A stretch of 64,000 nt of DNA from Umbelopsis ramanniana AG. Its lineage: Eukaryota; Mucoromycota; Umbelopsidomycetes; Umbelopsidales; Umbelopsidaceae. How positions within the stretch are numbered: the first letter of the stretch is position 1; each line of letters opens with the position of its first letter. The stretch is from NCBI RefSeq assembly GCF_025399195.1, contig NW_026252107.1, forward strand, positions 62,001 to 126,000. The letters run 5' to 3'. Of the stretch, positions 11,721-23,700 are shown piece by piece. A program made the translations under genes and the position numbers. Below the pieces are notes generated by a model that did no database searches, was not told where the DNA came from, and saw only the letters and a list, made by a program, of their open reading frames with translations.

Positions 11721-14700
11721 TTATTTAACATAAAAGCCTTGGCTTTCCGTGATTGCCATCTCAAGCATTCTCTTTAACTTTTCTCCAGATTGATATCGAA
11801 AGAGAATGAGCTGGTTGAAACATGTGTGAGCTGATGGTAACCGGTCACAGTCACTACCGCCGCAAGTGATTTGAAATCTCATTCTAGCCGTTCCCGTCGC
11901 AGGGATACGATCACTACCAGTGACAAACGTCAGCAATTTACGCTGCATCTGCGGCTGCATTTCCTTCATGATATCCCAGAATTGCCTGAGGAAAGAAAAA
12001 TCAGATTGTCGGTAGCGTAGTAATCGATCAAACAAAGCAACAAATCATTACCCAACGGTTTCATCGGTTTCTTCAAATCCATGATACTCCGTCTGCCCTC
12101 TGAGTTGCTCGATATCTAAAGGCTCATCGCTTCCTCTAACAAGTAGTTCTATTTCTTCTGGTCTGAACAGCTGAGTTTAGAGAGATAAAAAGATGGACTT
12201 GAGTTATGAGACAAGATTAAACCAAAATGAAAAAATGACACAAAAGTATTACCGATAAAGCGTTGCCTCCACAAACATGGTAAAAGCCTCGCTTAAAGGC
12301 TCCAAATTGACGCTTGACGCTATTGTTCATCACAAAGTCTATGTATTTGTCAACAAATTGTTGGCGATTTGCATTGGTGACCATGGTCGTTTCGCCGTCT
12401 GGTATGATAGGAACTGATATTCGCTCTCCGAAGGCATCGTATTCTGCCACGAAAGGTCGACAAAACACACTCTCTACATCGCCTGGAAATTCTAACAGTT
12501 GTTCCAATCCTCTTGCAAGACCTGGCCTAAACACTCTCAAATCTTCCAATCCAACATGGTGCCCAAACAGCTTCTTATAACAAGCAGTGGGGAGGTGAAT
12601 ATCGAGAATGGTTGAGTTGTAGATAGAGAGCCCAATGACAATGCCGACCAGAAAGTACTGATCTTCGTTTTCAAAGCTGGCGGGGTTAAACCAACAAAAA
12701 GTCGAGTCGTCGTCGTAGGTGAACATGCCAAATTGTGGATCAAATAAAGATCGAACAAGGAGGAGAAACCATTCTTTCCTGAGTCCCCCGGCATCAACAC
12801 CGTCCTCGCCAACAAATTCAATTTTGAGCGACTTTTTCAGATCTGTCTCATTTTGAGCGAGCTACAGTTGAATAAAACAATGAGGGGTCAGTGGACCTCA
12901 TATGTGTCATTTGTGATCCACCCACATTGCGCGAATCTACTAACCTGCCGCAGCGAGTCTTCGATCAGAAACTCTCTTCGCACTCTGAGCATCAAGTATG
13001 GTAAGGTAGGTTTCTGATGGAATAGCATGTTCAAGAAAGCTTCTCTCCACTTCGTTTCCTGTTGATCACGTGCATCAGCCTCCATGATCTCCATCTTGGC
13101 GCCCATACTGATTAAGAATGGGTATTGGCAGAATGAAAATTTTCTATAAAGACTCCATTAGAACGCGACGTGCTAAAGTGTGCATCCACTGTTACCTACC
13201 CTGATCTGGACTGCCATGATTCGAAATCAGCCATAAGGTTAACGTAGTCAACCATGGTATTGTAGAACGCAGAGAAGGGAAGTTTGGAGGATAGACTGTT
13301 CGCTGCAACTGAATAGGAGCTGTTTAGTATAGTACGCAGCTTAGCAATTTTGTTTCGTCTGTGCTTTACTTACAGAGCAGTGCCATGACTCGTGCCCCGC
13401 TGATGACCCTCCAGTCAGCTTCGTATGCAGCGGGTAGCCCAACCACACTTCTTCTTGCTTTAGTAATGCGATAAGTGATGAAAGAATTGACCAGGTTAAT
13501 TCTCCTTTGAAGATATACAGTGCTGTAACTACATAACATATGTCAGAAAGGTAGTTATGAAAAAAAAAAAAACCACGACATCTTAACATACTTTGCGAAC
13601 CAGTTCGCAAGTGCTTGATGGCATTCATTGCTGAGCCCGCTCAACATGCCTAGTATGCGTTTCAAAATGTTATGATGGTATCTAGTTTCTTCTGCGAAGT
13701 TGTGTTGCGCCAACAGTGGGTTCTATTTCAAAAACAAATTAAGACCATGCAGTAAAGACAAATGAAAGAAACTTTGCTTCAAACCTCTAATAATATCAAT
13801 AGAAAGCGAATGTCCGATATTCGCTTGAGGGGAAGGCCTGGTCTTCTGAGCAATTTGTCAATAGAGGTCATCATTGCACGAATGACACTGACTGGCTGTA
13901 TGCGGAGATGGAGATTTAGCGTTTCTAATTGTTGCGTAAATTTAAATATGTGGAATATAGCACAAACCATGTCGAGAATAATCCTATAAGCCTCTCGAAC
14001 TTCATCCATGGCGATTCCCGAATCTGAAACGGTCGATTCTTTTCCCTATTTTGTCGACAGTCAATCAAAAGTAAACAATTAAAAAAAATAGATTGAAATA
14101 TCGAACTCATTGTACATTTAAGAAGCTGGTGTTCAAAGCGGACCAATTGCTGAAGCAACTTTCAATTGCGGTTTCCAGTTGGCTAAATTGAGCTTCAAGC
14201 TCTTTATCCGACAGACTTTGATGCGTTGGTTTTCGGTTTCGATTTCGCCTTCGCATTTCTCTACCACCACAACGGGATACAATCTGCTTCAATCGTGAGA
14301 GGGTGAGTGGTGTGGGCGGGGGAAGGATTCCTTCCTTCTTTTGTTGGACTAGATCGTTGATGGTGTCACATATTGTACATCTAAAACATGAAACGGAAGC
14401 TGGAAATCGTAGATCACTGTATATTGGAGAGAAAAGTTCTAGTTCGTGAAGGAAAGACACCAAACAGATACATTCATAGGGTTATATTTTACCTCCCACA
14501 ACACAAACATTTCCCTCGTGCCTACTGACATGGGTTAGTATATCGAATTTCTCGGCATTGCTTGGCTGGTTAGGATCCCTTGCGTATTGGCATCAACGTA
14601 CCAGTTCCACGTTTGGAGCAGACAATTGCGAGGCAATGTCTGGAGAAACGCTGTTCTCGATTGAGGACTGAGAGAGTCCAGTTTCTGTCATGGAGTGGGC

Positions 14701-14889
14701 CCAATTGATGCAATGTTGCTGGTTTGGTTCAGAGCAAAGGGAAAGAAGGCGTTCAAAAAAGAAGGCTTGAACGGCCCTCAAGTTGTCTGCCCAGCAGTCA
14801 AAATGCGGAGGATCAAATTCGTCGCCCTGGTTATTGCAACTTGTTAGAAACTTATGCCACTCCTCCAATGTTGAAATTTTTGAGAATCG
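11721..14889 (-). CDS. HUL4: HECT E3 ubiquitin ligase, Hul4/E6-AP-like
   Basis: HECT ligases accept ubiquitin on a cysteine and pass it to substrates. The gene is split by many small introns. The last exon ends the HECT C-lobe: FWDIMKEMQPQMQRKLLTFV, then DRLPSAHTCFNQLIL, where Cys of HTCFN is the thioester residue. The N-lobe appears in ENEDQYFLVGIVIGLSIYN and KKLFGHHVGLEDLR. Near the N-terminus a spliced segment reads ARGKCLCCGR followed by SVSCFRCTICDT, a four- to six-Cys zinc-binding module like that in fungal Hul4. The 5' end is uncertain: coding-like sequence begins at 14889 directly after an acceptor, no in-frame ATG lies between it and the acceptor, and the next in-frame ATG is 14691. 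An upstream exon would overlap the first exon of the divergent MCT1 gene. Confidence 0.88.
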
Positions 14890-14913
14890 CTAACACACAA
14901 ATTATACCACGTC

Positions 14914-16324
14914 ATGCTCGCACTTGGATGGTAGGTTATGCTGTTCTCTGCCGGTACGACTATTTGAAATATTCACTGTCCTTAACTGTAGAGTACAGCT
15001 GGAATAGAAAAGTCTCACTCGGCCATACTATTCCCAGGCCAAGGTTCGCAGTATGTGGGAATGGGAAAAGACTTGTATACCCGGTACCCACAGTCGGCAA
15101 AGCAGGTCTTTGATGAAGCCGATGAGGCGCTTGGTGGAAACCTGGTAAAATTGATCTTCGAGGGTCAACAGGTTAGTCCATGTTTCCTTAGACGAACGGT
15201 ACTATGCACTTTGGATGGCAGACTAATGTGTTGAACAATATCCGCCAATAGTCCAAGCTGAAATTAACCGAAAATGCTCAACCTGCTATTCTTACAACGT
15301 CTATCGCGATTTTGAGAGTGCTTGAACATGAATTAGATTTCGATGTTGCAAAAGCTTGTACATACGCTTTGGGCCATTCTCTGGGAGAATACACTGCCCT
15401 TGTAGCGACCAAGTCCATTTCATTGACAGACGCAGTCAAATTGGTTCGACTTCGAGGTGAAGCAATGACAAAAGCTGTCGCTGATCGACAGGGCCAAACC
15501 GCTATGTCAGCATTGGTTGTGCGAGGCGACCATTTGCCTGAACTGGAATATAGTATGGATGAAATCAGAGCTAGTCTGCCACCAGGTGAACTAGTAGAAC
15601 TGGCCAACATAAACAGTGTATGTCGCACACACAGGAAATGTTGCAAAGTATTTCATCATGGCTAATGAAAATTTGTCAATTAGACATTCCAAGTTGTTAT
15701 TAGCGGCACCAGCAAAGGAGTGGATGAGGCATCTAGAATATTGCAGAGAAAAGGATTTGCCGCTCGGGCTGTTGATCTTCCTGTATCGTAAGTCACTGCA
15801 ACGTCGACGGAGAACCATGGTGTGGTCATTGCTAATTTCTTTTTTTGGTATATAGAGCTCCATTTCATTGCAGTTTGATGCAGGAAGCAGCAAATGCTAT
15901 GGAGGAAGCACTTAAAACCGTGGAAATCAAGAAGCCTATCGTCGATATTGTCTCCAATGTGACTGCAAAACCTGTAAGTGCTATTGCACGCTGTCCATCA
16001 TCATATCATTGACCTTTGGTAACTTATTTTATGCCATCTTAATTACAGTACAGTAATCCTGAAGAGATTGCTAGTTTGTTGGTACAACAAGTGACATCAA
16101 CCGTTGAGTGGAATCGCAGCATTGATTATTGTAAAAAGCAAGACATTGACGAATTCCTTTGCTTCGGTCCTGGCAAGGTTCTCGCTAATTTACTGAAGAA
16201 GGAATACCCACTGGACAAGATACGATCCATCACCACTGCAGACGATATTGACGGACTATACGATGAACTCAAGCTCAAAATTGACAATTCGGTATCTCGA
16301 ACGCAAGAAAACTCTTCTAAATAG
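14914..16324 (+). CDS. MCT1: Malonyl-CoA:ACP transacylase, mitochondrial type
   Basis: Transfers malonyl groups to acyl carrier protein in type II mitochondrial fatty-acid synthesis. I place the start at ATG 14914: a 17-nt coding exon joins, through a gtaggt donor and the acceptor ending gtagag, to CTAGIEKSHSAILFPGQGSQ in frame. Catalytic motifs are all present: FPGQGSQYVGMG (oxyanion), GHSLGEYTA with the nucleophilic Ser, the Arg of LRGEAMTKAV, VVISGTSKGV, and VSAPFHCSLM with the catalytic His rebuilt across an intron. The tail has FGPGKVLANLLKK. Introns are near 14931-14992, 15172-15250, 15619-15684, 15788-15855 and 15974-16048. The predicted N-terminus is short and not strongly amphipathic, so the mitochondrial presequence is weak or the 5' end is incomplete. 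Confidence 0.9.
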
Positions 16325-16400
16325 CTTGTTTTTAAAAACTCTATGCTTTCTTTTTATTGGGTCTATTATACATGACTGCGTCGCATTAATAACGATCTGT

Positions 16401-16805
16401 TTACTTTCTCTTTCCCTTTCCCTTGGCTGCTTTGGATTGTTGACCGCCGCTTGCTGCTGCCTTTTGCATAGCCTTTGAGACTTCTTCGTCACTTTGGACG
16501 AATGATATATCATCGAGGCCACCGAGGTCACCGAATCTCTTTTGGAATTTAGTGAGTTGTTCACTTTCATCGTTGACACCTTCTCGAAGCATGGAAGGAT
16601 TCCAAAGAGGATGATTGCGAGTGTCCTTTGTCAATCTGACTTGAGGTTTTGGTGAGGTTGTTCGCACGGTATAAGTAGCTCCATTGCTGAGGACGATGGT
16701 TTGTGTAAATTGCTCTGGAACGACAGCTTGACCTGAAGCATAACGAGCAAGAATGGTCGCAGGTTGTCGACGAGCAACAAGGGAAATGCGCTGTGCCATT
16801 AACAT
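16401..16805 (-). CDS. Mitochondrial large-subunit ribosomal protein bL31m
   Basis: A 134-residue protein in a single exon, convergent with MCT1 (77 bp apart). The N-terminus MLMAQRISLVARRQPATILA is Arg-rich without acidic residues, a typical matrix presequence. Then QTIVLSNGATYTVRTTSPKPQ and LTKDTRNHPLWNPS match the fungal bL31m (Mrpl36) core. The tail is Lys/Gly-rich (KAAKGKGKRK). ATG 16805 and ATG 16799 are both possible starts; ORF sequence upstream of 16805 overlaps the promoter and lacks similarity. It is divergently transcribed from the kaptin homologue, with 127 bp between start codons, so the two may share a promoter region. Confidence 0.88.
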   Translation of the reverse strand: MLMAQRISLVARRQPATILARYASGQAVVPEQFTQTIVLSNGATYTVRTTSPKPQVRLTKDTRNHPLWNPSMLREGVNDESEQLTKFQKRFGDLGGLDDISFVQSDEEVSKAMQKAAASGGQQSKAAKGKGKRK

Positions 16806-16932
16806 GGTGAAGGGGGAATGAAAAACGTGAAAAAATTCGAACTGTAAATTTCTGTGGAGGGGGGTTACATTATCTGACTTGCAAAGCCACCCGATTCTTT
16901 GGTCTGAACTGTCCGAACCCCCACATGCACCC

Positions 16933-19159
16933 ATGGCCCAACGCCTGAATTTGCAGGCCGATGATGAGAACACTCTCTTTCAAGAGACACATTTTTCTCG
17001 TTACGGTTATGAAAGAACGTAAGGAGCTTGTGGCCTTTGTACAGTTTGCGCATTTCTTGCCTATTCACGCTTCAGCTCTTTCGGTGCAGGAATATTTTTG
17101 GTTCAGTCATATTAGAAACGTCATTACCAACCTATCTCGAGTGCGCGGAAGAGTTTCCGTCAACACGCTACGACTCTTTACCTTATCCTCCATCTCGCGA
17201 AGGTATTGATTTGCATATTTTCTTATAAGATTTGGAAAGTAATAATCAAACATTTCATGGCAAGCAGCTCCAACGGAGACCAAAAAGTCCAAGCACCTAC
17301 TCAGTATCTCAGCTTCAGAGCTAAACGCGTTTGTTGCGTGCAATGGGTATTGGAACGGGTTATGTATCCCGTTGGGTATAGAGACAGGTGCGTAACGAGC
17401 TGCATTCATTTAATCATGTGCGAAATTTCTAAATCCACCTTGAACAGGCAAATTGGAGATAATATCTGTCGATGCGTTTGAGCACGTTATGGAGGACAAT
17501 TTAGGCTTTCTTGTCAAGAATATGGTTGTCTGTATTACAACAGCAGAGGTTGGTGAATTTTGGTTATCTAATTCACAAAGGATACTATGTATTGATTAAT
17601 ATGCACACTTGCCTGATAGCGCTCAAGCGATGAGAATCCTTCGACCAATTATGAACTCAGGATTTACGGTGGTAGCCGCAAAGCTGCCCCATATCTTGAA
17701 CAAACTTTATTTAACATTGTCGGTAAGGTTTTGAACTTCGTTGGATGTGCAATATCCATAGTTGCCAACGTGAAGTATTCATTATTGATTTCACTCACTT
17801 CACTAGGCGCTTGCCAGCTAATCAAAGTTGACTCTGCTCCCATGCAATTAAACCACGTGAGGTATACTTACGATGATAGATCTGAAATAGTACACGATGT
17901 TCAAACCTAACTCCATTGTAATCCTATCATCGTACAATTCAGCGTAAAGCAGATAGATGGAAATATTCGGACTGCAATTTTACTGTCATCGACTGATGGA
18001 ATAGTGCACATGTACTGCCAGGTTCGTATTGCTGTAAATACAGAGGTGACATTCGGTGCCGGATTCATTAAAGGGCTTTTTTATAGAGCTCAGAAAGCGA
18101 CAATTTCCTAGAGTTAGATGTTGGTGATTATTTCCCTATTTTGGGGAAAATGGCAGAACAGAGGCAAAGGTAAATGTGCAAATCTCATGTTCAGGCATAA
18201 GTTTTGTATCGCCGCTAAATTTACGCCTTGATGCATCAGCGTCCTCTTCATGGATATCTATGATCATGGTCAGGGAAGAATTCTCTGTGCAGGTGGTCAG
18301 AATGGCGAGCTTTGCGTTGGAGTTTATAACCTTGCCGGAGTGGAAACAGCTTCCTACTCCACGAGACTATTCAGCCCAATATCTTCGGTCAAAATTTACA
18401 ACTCACGGTCACCAATCACGCCAGATATTTTGAATGATGGTGATTCTATTGATAGGGTTTTACAAGACGAATGCGATACAAATATTGTAGTGACCTGCGC
18501 AGTTGAACGTGCGATAATATATCAGTAAGTGCTTCGACGCCAGCCTGTATGCTGAATAAGAGACGTGCAGCTAAGCTTTCTCCGTTTGCACTAGTTCCGT
18601 ACCAGAAGTTGGTCTTCAAAACGCCGTTGTATTACCCGAGTCCAGTCACTACGATTCTGTATTGTGTTCACATGTTATGGATGTTGATTGGGATGGACAA
18701 AATGAAATTATCATTGGTACCTATGGAAAGCAAATTCTGATATACAAGAAAGGTGCGTATCGTTGCTTTCATAAGGATCTTGTCACAACACTCTAGTAAT
18801 ATTTCTGTGCAGCTTCTCCAAATTCATACTTCATCCTTTGGCAAAGACAATTTTCATACCCAATCTATCGTGTGGTGCATCTGGATATAAACCATGACGG
18901 TTTAGATGAGCTCATTGTTACTACGATGTACGGTGTCCATATTCTTCAGGTAAAGTCATTTGTTCTCATAAGCTGATGCCGTCAGATGGCACTAACATAT
19001 TTCTTACAGCCCAATTTGAAAATGGCAAGAGCACAATTGCTTCGAGTATTAGAATTCGCGGAAAGGATGAAAAGAAGGGTGTACAATCTGTTGCGGGAAC
19101 AACAGACTCGACGTGAAATGGAAAATTTCATTGTATTTGAAGATCAACCTCAAGTCTAA
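16933..19159 (+). CDS. KPTN: Kaptin homologue (KICSTOR complex subunit)
   Basis: Kaptin is a beta-propeller subunit of KICSTOR, which tethers GATOR1 to lysosomes and restrains TORC1 in animals. About nine small exons must be joined. The start ATG 16933 gives MAQRLNLQADDENTLF, then THFSRYGYERT|NIFG (human kaptin has an aligned FTRF...NVYG). Further matches with the family are LEIISVDAFEHV, TAILLSSTDGIVHMY, ILCAGGQNGELCVGVYNL, HYDSVLCSHVMDVDWDGQNE, IIIGTYGKQILIYKK, FILWQRQFSYPIYRVVHLD and DGLDELIVTTMYGVHILQ. The C-terminal helix is basic and coiled (FAERMKRRVYNLLREQQTRR), as in human kaptin. The chain of ordered matches makes the call firm. It is unexpected only because yeasts lack KICSTOR. Tail-to-tail with RTT109, the two stop codons are 41 bp apart. 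Confidence 0.85.
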
Positions 19160-19200
19160 TAGTGCTCGCTTTTACTTTACTCATATAACAATGTACAAAT

Positions 19201-20556
19201 CTATGTCTTTCTTCGTTTAATGAAACTACCACCCAATACATTGACCGTTGGAGCGGATGGTTTTTCTTGTTGCAGCGGGCGTTTTGGCTTGTTAATCTCT
19301 GCGTTAGACTCCCCGGAAGGGGTAGCTTCAATGGGTAAATATCCCGATTCTAATTGGAGACATTCATTGATCTGTGCTGTGAATTTGGCTGTTGAAGTGC
19401 GATTACTCTCGTCAGATGTAAACTCGCATGCCATCAAGTGGTTCCAAATAACAGTAAATTGATCTTTCGAGAGTGTTTGTGCGAGCTCCTTGAATTCCCC
19501 GCTTTCCTTTGCTGCAGGGTCTCCTTTTATGACGAAAAATCCCGTCAGCTTTCCCGATCCACACTCTTCTCCAATGGATAGCAGCTCCCAGAATTCACGA
19601 ACAGTCATTGAATGGGATTCGTCAGCCAAAATGTCTTTAATCTTTCCGGGATTTGAGGCGGCTTGCTTTGTTGATCCTTCATCACTTTCGTCATCGCTAC
19701 TTGCATCATTGTTATTCATAGGAGAAGATGGTGTTTCGTCTCCCTTTGTGTCATTTTCATCCTTGCCATCGTCTCCTTCACCACCTTCCTCGGCATCATC
19801 CTCATCATCGTCCTCTTCCTCGTCAGAATCATCCTTGCTGTCATAATTAGCGTAGGATTTTAAGAGCCTAGCTTTAGCGTCATCGGGAAACTTGGGTATG
19901 ACAGCCTTCGGATCGGCGTTATCGTCGTATGAATATCCATAATGCCAGTTCACTTGACCTAATTTAAGATCCTGTGTCACACGCGTTTCTCTTTTGGCAC
20001 TTTCCTGGTCATCCACTCCTGGGATACACCACCACGCGTCCAGCTTTGTCAAAAAAGATGTATCTGTGATCACCCGTAGCCACCATGCAATGAGTCCTCG
20101 ATCTGATTGTGCATGTTTGGAGGGATTTTCCACGGATCTGTGGAATAGGTATTGTGGTTGTGCTCGCGCAAATATGTGGGTAGTGCAATTCGAATGAGTT
20201 GAAAGATATGTTTTTACCATAAGCGAGGTAATTGGAGCAGGCGCCTTGTAACCAGACGTGTCAACTTTTGAAATATACACCAACGAAGGTTCATGATCTG
20301 TTGACTTTTCCTTGTATTCCATAACCTCCATGCCACAGACAAAGGCAGGTGATTCCAGATTAGTGCTCCCGTGGGCAATGAGAATCAGTCGGTGAATCAT
20401 GCTAGATTGGCTGAACGTGCCGCCACCACTAAGCTCTATTGGATATTTACATATCACAGGTTTTGTAGCGAAATGGTACACCCGGTAGATTCCTCCACCT
20501 TCCTGAGGCAATCGAGACAATTCATTTAGCAAAGCTGTTTGGAATGAAGACGACAT
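19201..20556 (-). CDS. RTT109: Histone acetyltransferase Rtt109
   Basis: Fungal-specific H3K56 (and H3K9/K27) acetyltransferase acting with Asf1/Vps75 in replication-coupled nucleosome assembly. It is 451 residues from ATG 20556, with no intron in the retained frame. The frame stays open upstream, with an acceptor near 20617, so a short 5' exon is possible. Core motifs: YRVYHFATKPVICKYPIE, the SQSSMIHRLILIAHG block, VYISKVDTSGYKAP, YLFHRSVENPSKH, GRGL-like DRGLIAWWLRVI, WWCIPGVDD, and VNWHYGYSYDDN with IPKFPDDAKARLL. Between about residues 250 and 310 there is an unusually long Asp/Glu/Ser insert. The C-terminal VREFWELLSIGEECGSGKLT block and basic tail SFIKRRKT complete the fold and possible nuclear signal. 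It is divergent from the CH-kinase gene, with 212 bp between starts. Confidence 0.93.
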   Translation of the reverse strand: MSSSFQTALLNELSRLPQEGGGIYRVYHFATKPVICKYPIELSGGGTFSQSSMIHRLILIAHGSTNLESPAFVCGMEVMEYKEKSTDHEPSLVYISKVDTSGYKAPAPITSLMVKTYLSTHSNCTTHIFARAQPQYLFHRSVENPSKHAQSDRGLIAWWLRVITDTSFLTKLDAWWCIPGVDDQESAKRETRVTQDLKLGQVNWHYGYSYDDNADPKAVIPKFPDDAKARLLKSYANYDSKDDSDEEEDDDEDDAEEGGEGDDGKDENDTKGDETPSSPMNNNDASSDDESDEGSTKQAASNPGKIKDILADESHSMTVREFWELLSIGEECGSGKLTGFFVIKGDPAAKESGEFKELAQTLSKDQFTVIWNHLMACEFTSDESNRTSTAKFTAQINECLQLESGYLPIEATPSGESNAEINKPKRPLQQEKPSAPTVNVLGGSFIKRRKT

Positions 20557-20768
20557 TGGAATGTCGGAATTTTGTGATAATGGAGTGATTCGGGCTTGCT
20601 GGCTTGCGGCGTGTGCCTGAAAAAAGAAAGAGGCAATCAAATGGTGCAGGTTGCACACAGTCTTGGAAATACACGCGATAAATTTTGAGGAGACCGTGCA
20701 GATTTCACTCTCTTCCTACCCCCCCTTTGTTTCTATTAAGCGGCTACCTCGACATCGTTGTATGATCC

Positions 20769-23700
20769 ATGTATACCCCTCAGCAATCTCATCCTCCTTG
20801 GATTAACGATTCATCGCAAACCTCAACATTACAGCATAGTACCCCGCCCAATTCTAAACTTGACAGAAAACGACAAGCTCAACAATGGATTGAAAAAATC
20901 TTGGGTTACCATCTTCCCACTGACGATCTTCAGTATGACCTTCAGGATGGCGTCTTGCTCTGCCAGTTAGTCCCCGGCTTTGGCCATTTCTATTCAATTA
21001 AACTGCGATAACCCCTTTTTTTTTTGCTGACCTTACTGCCGTCACAAATATGACAGAGTTTTAAACAAAGTGCGCCCAGGAACGATACACAATATAGGCT
21101 ACAAAGATCACTCTTTTGTTAAGGTAGTCATCTTCCTCATATGTTTTGGGAACCCTACGTCTCCTCTAAATACTGAATTTCATACAGATGGAAAATATCA
21201 CCAACTTTTTGAACGGCCTCCGCCAGGTAAGTTTCAACAGCAGCGTAAAATTAAAAAGATATTGCTTTCTACAACATTTTATCCTAACGATTGAAGTTTA
21301 CATCCACAGATTGGACTTAAAAATTCAGAATTATTCCAACCAAACGATTTGTTCGAAAGCAAGGATATTATGCCGGTGAGCTTGCAAGCTGTTACCGATG
21401 TGGTGGTAGTACCTGTAAATACTAAAAATAATTTCGATCATCCAGGTGGTCAATACTGTTTTAGCCTTGGAGCGAGCAATCTCTACTAAAAGCCTGCCAC
21501 CAGCCAGCAAAAAGAGATTGTCACAAATACCAAAGTCCAGCTTTTCCAAAACCACTCCATTTGAATTATATGAAGACTTGACACATCCAGCGCCAAGCCT
21601 TTCACACTCATCAGAAATGAAGCTTCGTTCTACACTGAATCACATACCCATGGCTGAACTGTCACTTAATGACTCCCCGTTACCTAGCAGCGCCACTATA
21701 AACCCTAAATACAGTCGCAACAAGCATCATTCCGAACTATCGTACATGACCGATATGACACCGCAGGCCATGCGTCGAAAAAAGTCTCGTTCCGAGATTA
21801 TCACTGATCATAATAGCTCCCGATCCCTACGGCAAGACCGAACTCAATACCGCCATGTCAAAGATATTCTGTTTGACATGCAAGGCCAGCCTGAACCACC
21901 ATATACTGGAAGACGAAATTCCGCATTGAACATGCCGCATCGCGATCCACTTCACTTTTCCTCCACCCTGGTCCAAAAAGCAAATGCATTGACAGAAGCT
22001 GCTTCGCAAGTCTTTCCAACTGCAAATAAACCAATGATCGAAGAAGATACCCAAATGTCTAGCCCAAAATCTCCCTCGGATAGTGGGTACGGAACAAACG
22101 GACGCCGACGGCTTTCCAAACAGCCATCTATACCTGCATCCTTTATGTCTAGTTCTAGTGATTCAACAAGTACTGTTACCGCAAATAATACCCAAAAACA
22201 AGATAATTTCAATTCAACTCGCAGCACCAACCAGCAAGGTCATGGTGGTGTCAAACATGGCTCAACTAACTCTAAACAATCTCTTCTTGAGAACCTTCAC
22301 TTCTCCAAAAAATCTTCTACTCGACAGAAAATACCATTTCACGCTAGATACCAAGAATGGAGTGATCAACATAAAGATAAACTTTCTTCGTCGAGAGTGC
22401 AGCACACGCTTGGATATAACGACCCGATGCTGGACATCTCTGGACATGACTCTTATTTCACATATGAAGACGAACTAGACGAATTTGGAAGTATGCAGTC
22501 ACCTAATCCGTTTCCATCTGTGTCAAGCCCCATACCCACTGTCAAGGACTCGTCCGAAAAGACCAATGTGTTCAAGAGCGGCAGTGTTGGAAAACACAAG
22601 GAAGAACGCCAATCAAACCCTTTCTATAACAAGCCATCAGAATCAAAGCGGATGACAGATAGCGGAAAAGAAAGGCTTAGTATTTTCGATGACGCTGGTG
22701 ACTTGATTGCACAATACGTAAGTTTTCATTCGTTTTCTCCTTGCACTGTGGCACTCAACACTAAGCATCACCGCTTCAAAAGCAATTGGGAAACTGTATA
22801 GGGAAGGGTCAATATGGGTCTGTCTATAAGGCTCTCAATCTAGGAACAGGTCAAATGATGGCTGTCAAACGAATAACGCTAGAAAGCGCCAACACAAAAG
22901 AAATTGATGAAATCATGGTAAGTACACTTTTATGTAGGAGGTCGTGAAAATCGTCAAGTGGCTGGCTGACCGAACTTGCTTTCGCATTTACAGAAAGAGG
23001 TGGAGTTACTGAAGTCGCTGTCTCACCCAAATGTGGTTCAGTATGAAGGATTCAGTTTCAGTGAGAGTCACTTAAATATCATTCTGGAATATGTGGAAAA
23101 TGGTTCACTGCACAACACTCTGCAGGCATTTGGCGCCTTCCCCGAACGATTAGTCGCATCTTATTGTGTCAGAATTCTCCAAGGGCTGTCTTATTTGCAT
23201 CAAAATCAGGTACGTGAATGGCAGGCAATATTTGTAAACAGTAGTCAGAGGTGCACTGACCAATGCATATTGTTAGGTGGTGCACTGCGATCTCAAAGCT
23301 GCCAATATTCTAACGACGAAGGCAGGCAACGTCAAGTTGACCGATTTCGGAGTATCGCTAAATCTGAAAATGAAAAACGTAGAAGATGGTGTTGTTGCGG
23401 GAACGCCAAATTGGAGTATGTATAGTGACTGATGTTATGGGTGGCAATGTCTATGAGGTATTGACTTTAGTTGTTTAGTGGCCCCGGAAATCATCGAATT
23501 GAAAGGTGCATGCTTTGAGTCAGACATATGGTAGGTGTTTTACGTACTTGTTTCTAAAGGGGCCGTACGTCTTGACTAAATTTGACTTTTGCTTACCAGG
23601 TCTCTTGGTTGTACCATCATTGAGCTATGTACTGGCAAGCCTCCATATGCTCATCTGATCTCTATGGCGACCCTCTTTCGCATTGTTGAAGACGACTGCC

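Noticed and set aside
17107-17409. 100-codon minus-strand ORF
   Set aside because: Antisense to two kaptin exons and an intron; the kaptin reading explains conservation and splicing.
21827-22230. Minus-strand ORFs within the kinase linker
   Set aside because: Antisense to the Ser/Thr-rich linker exon; composition is that expected from the complement.
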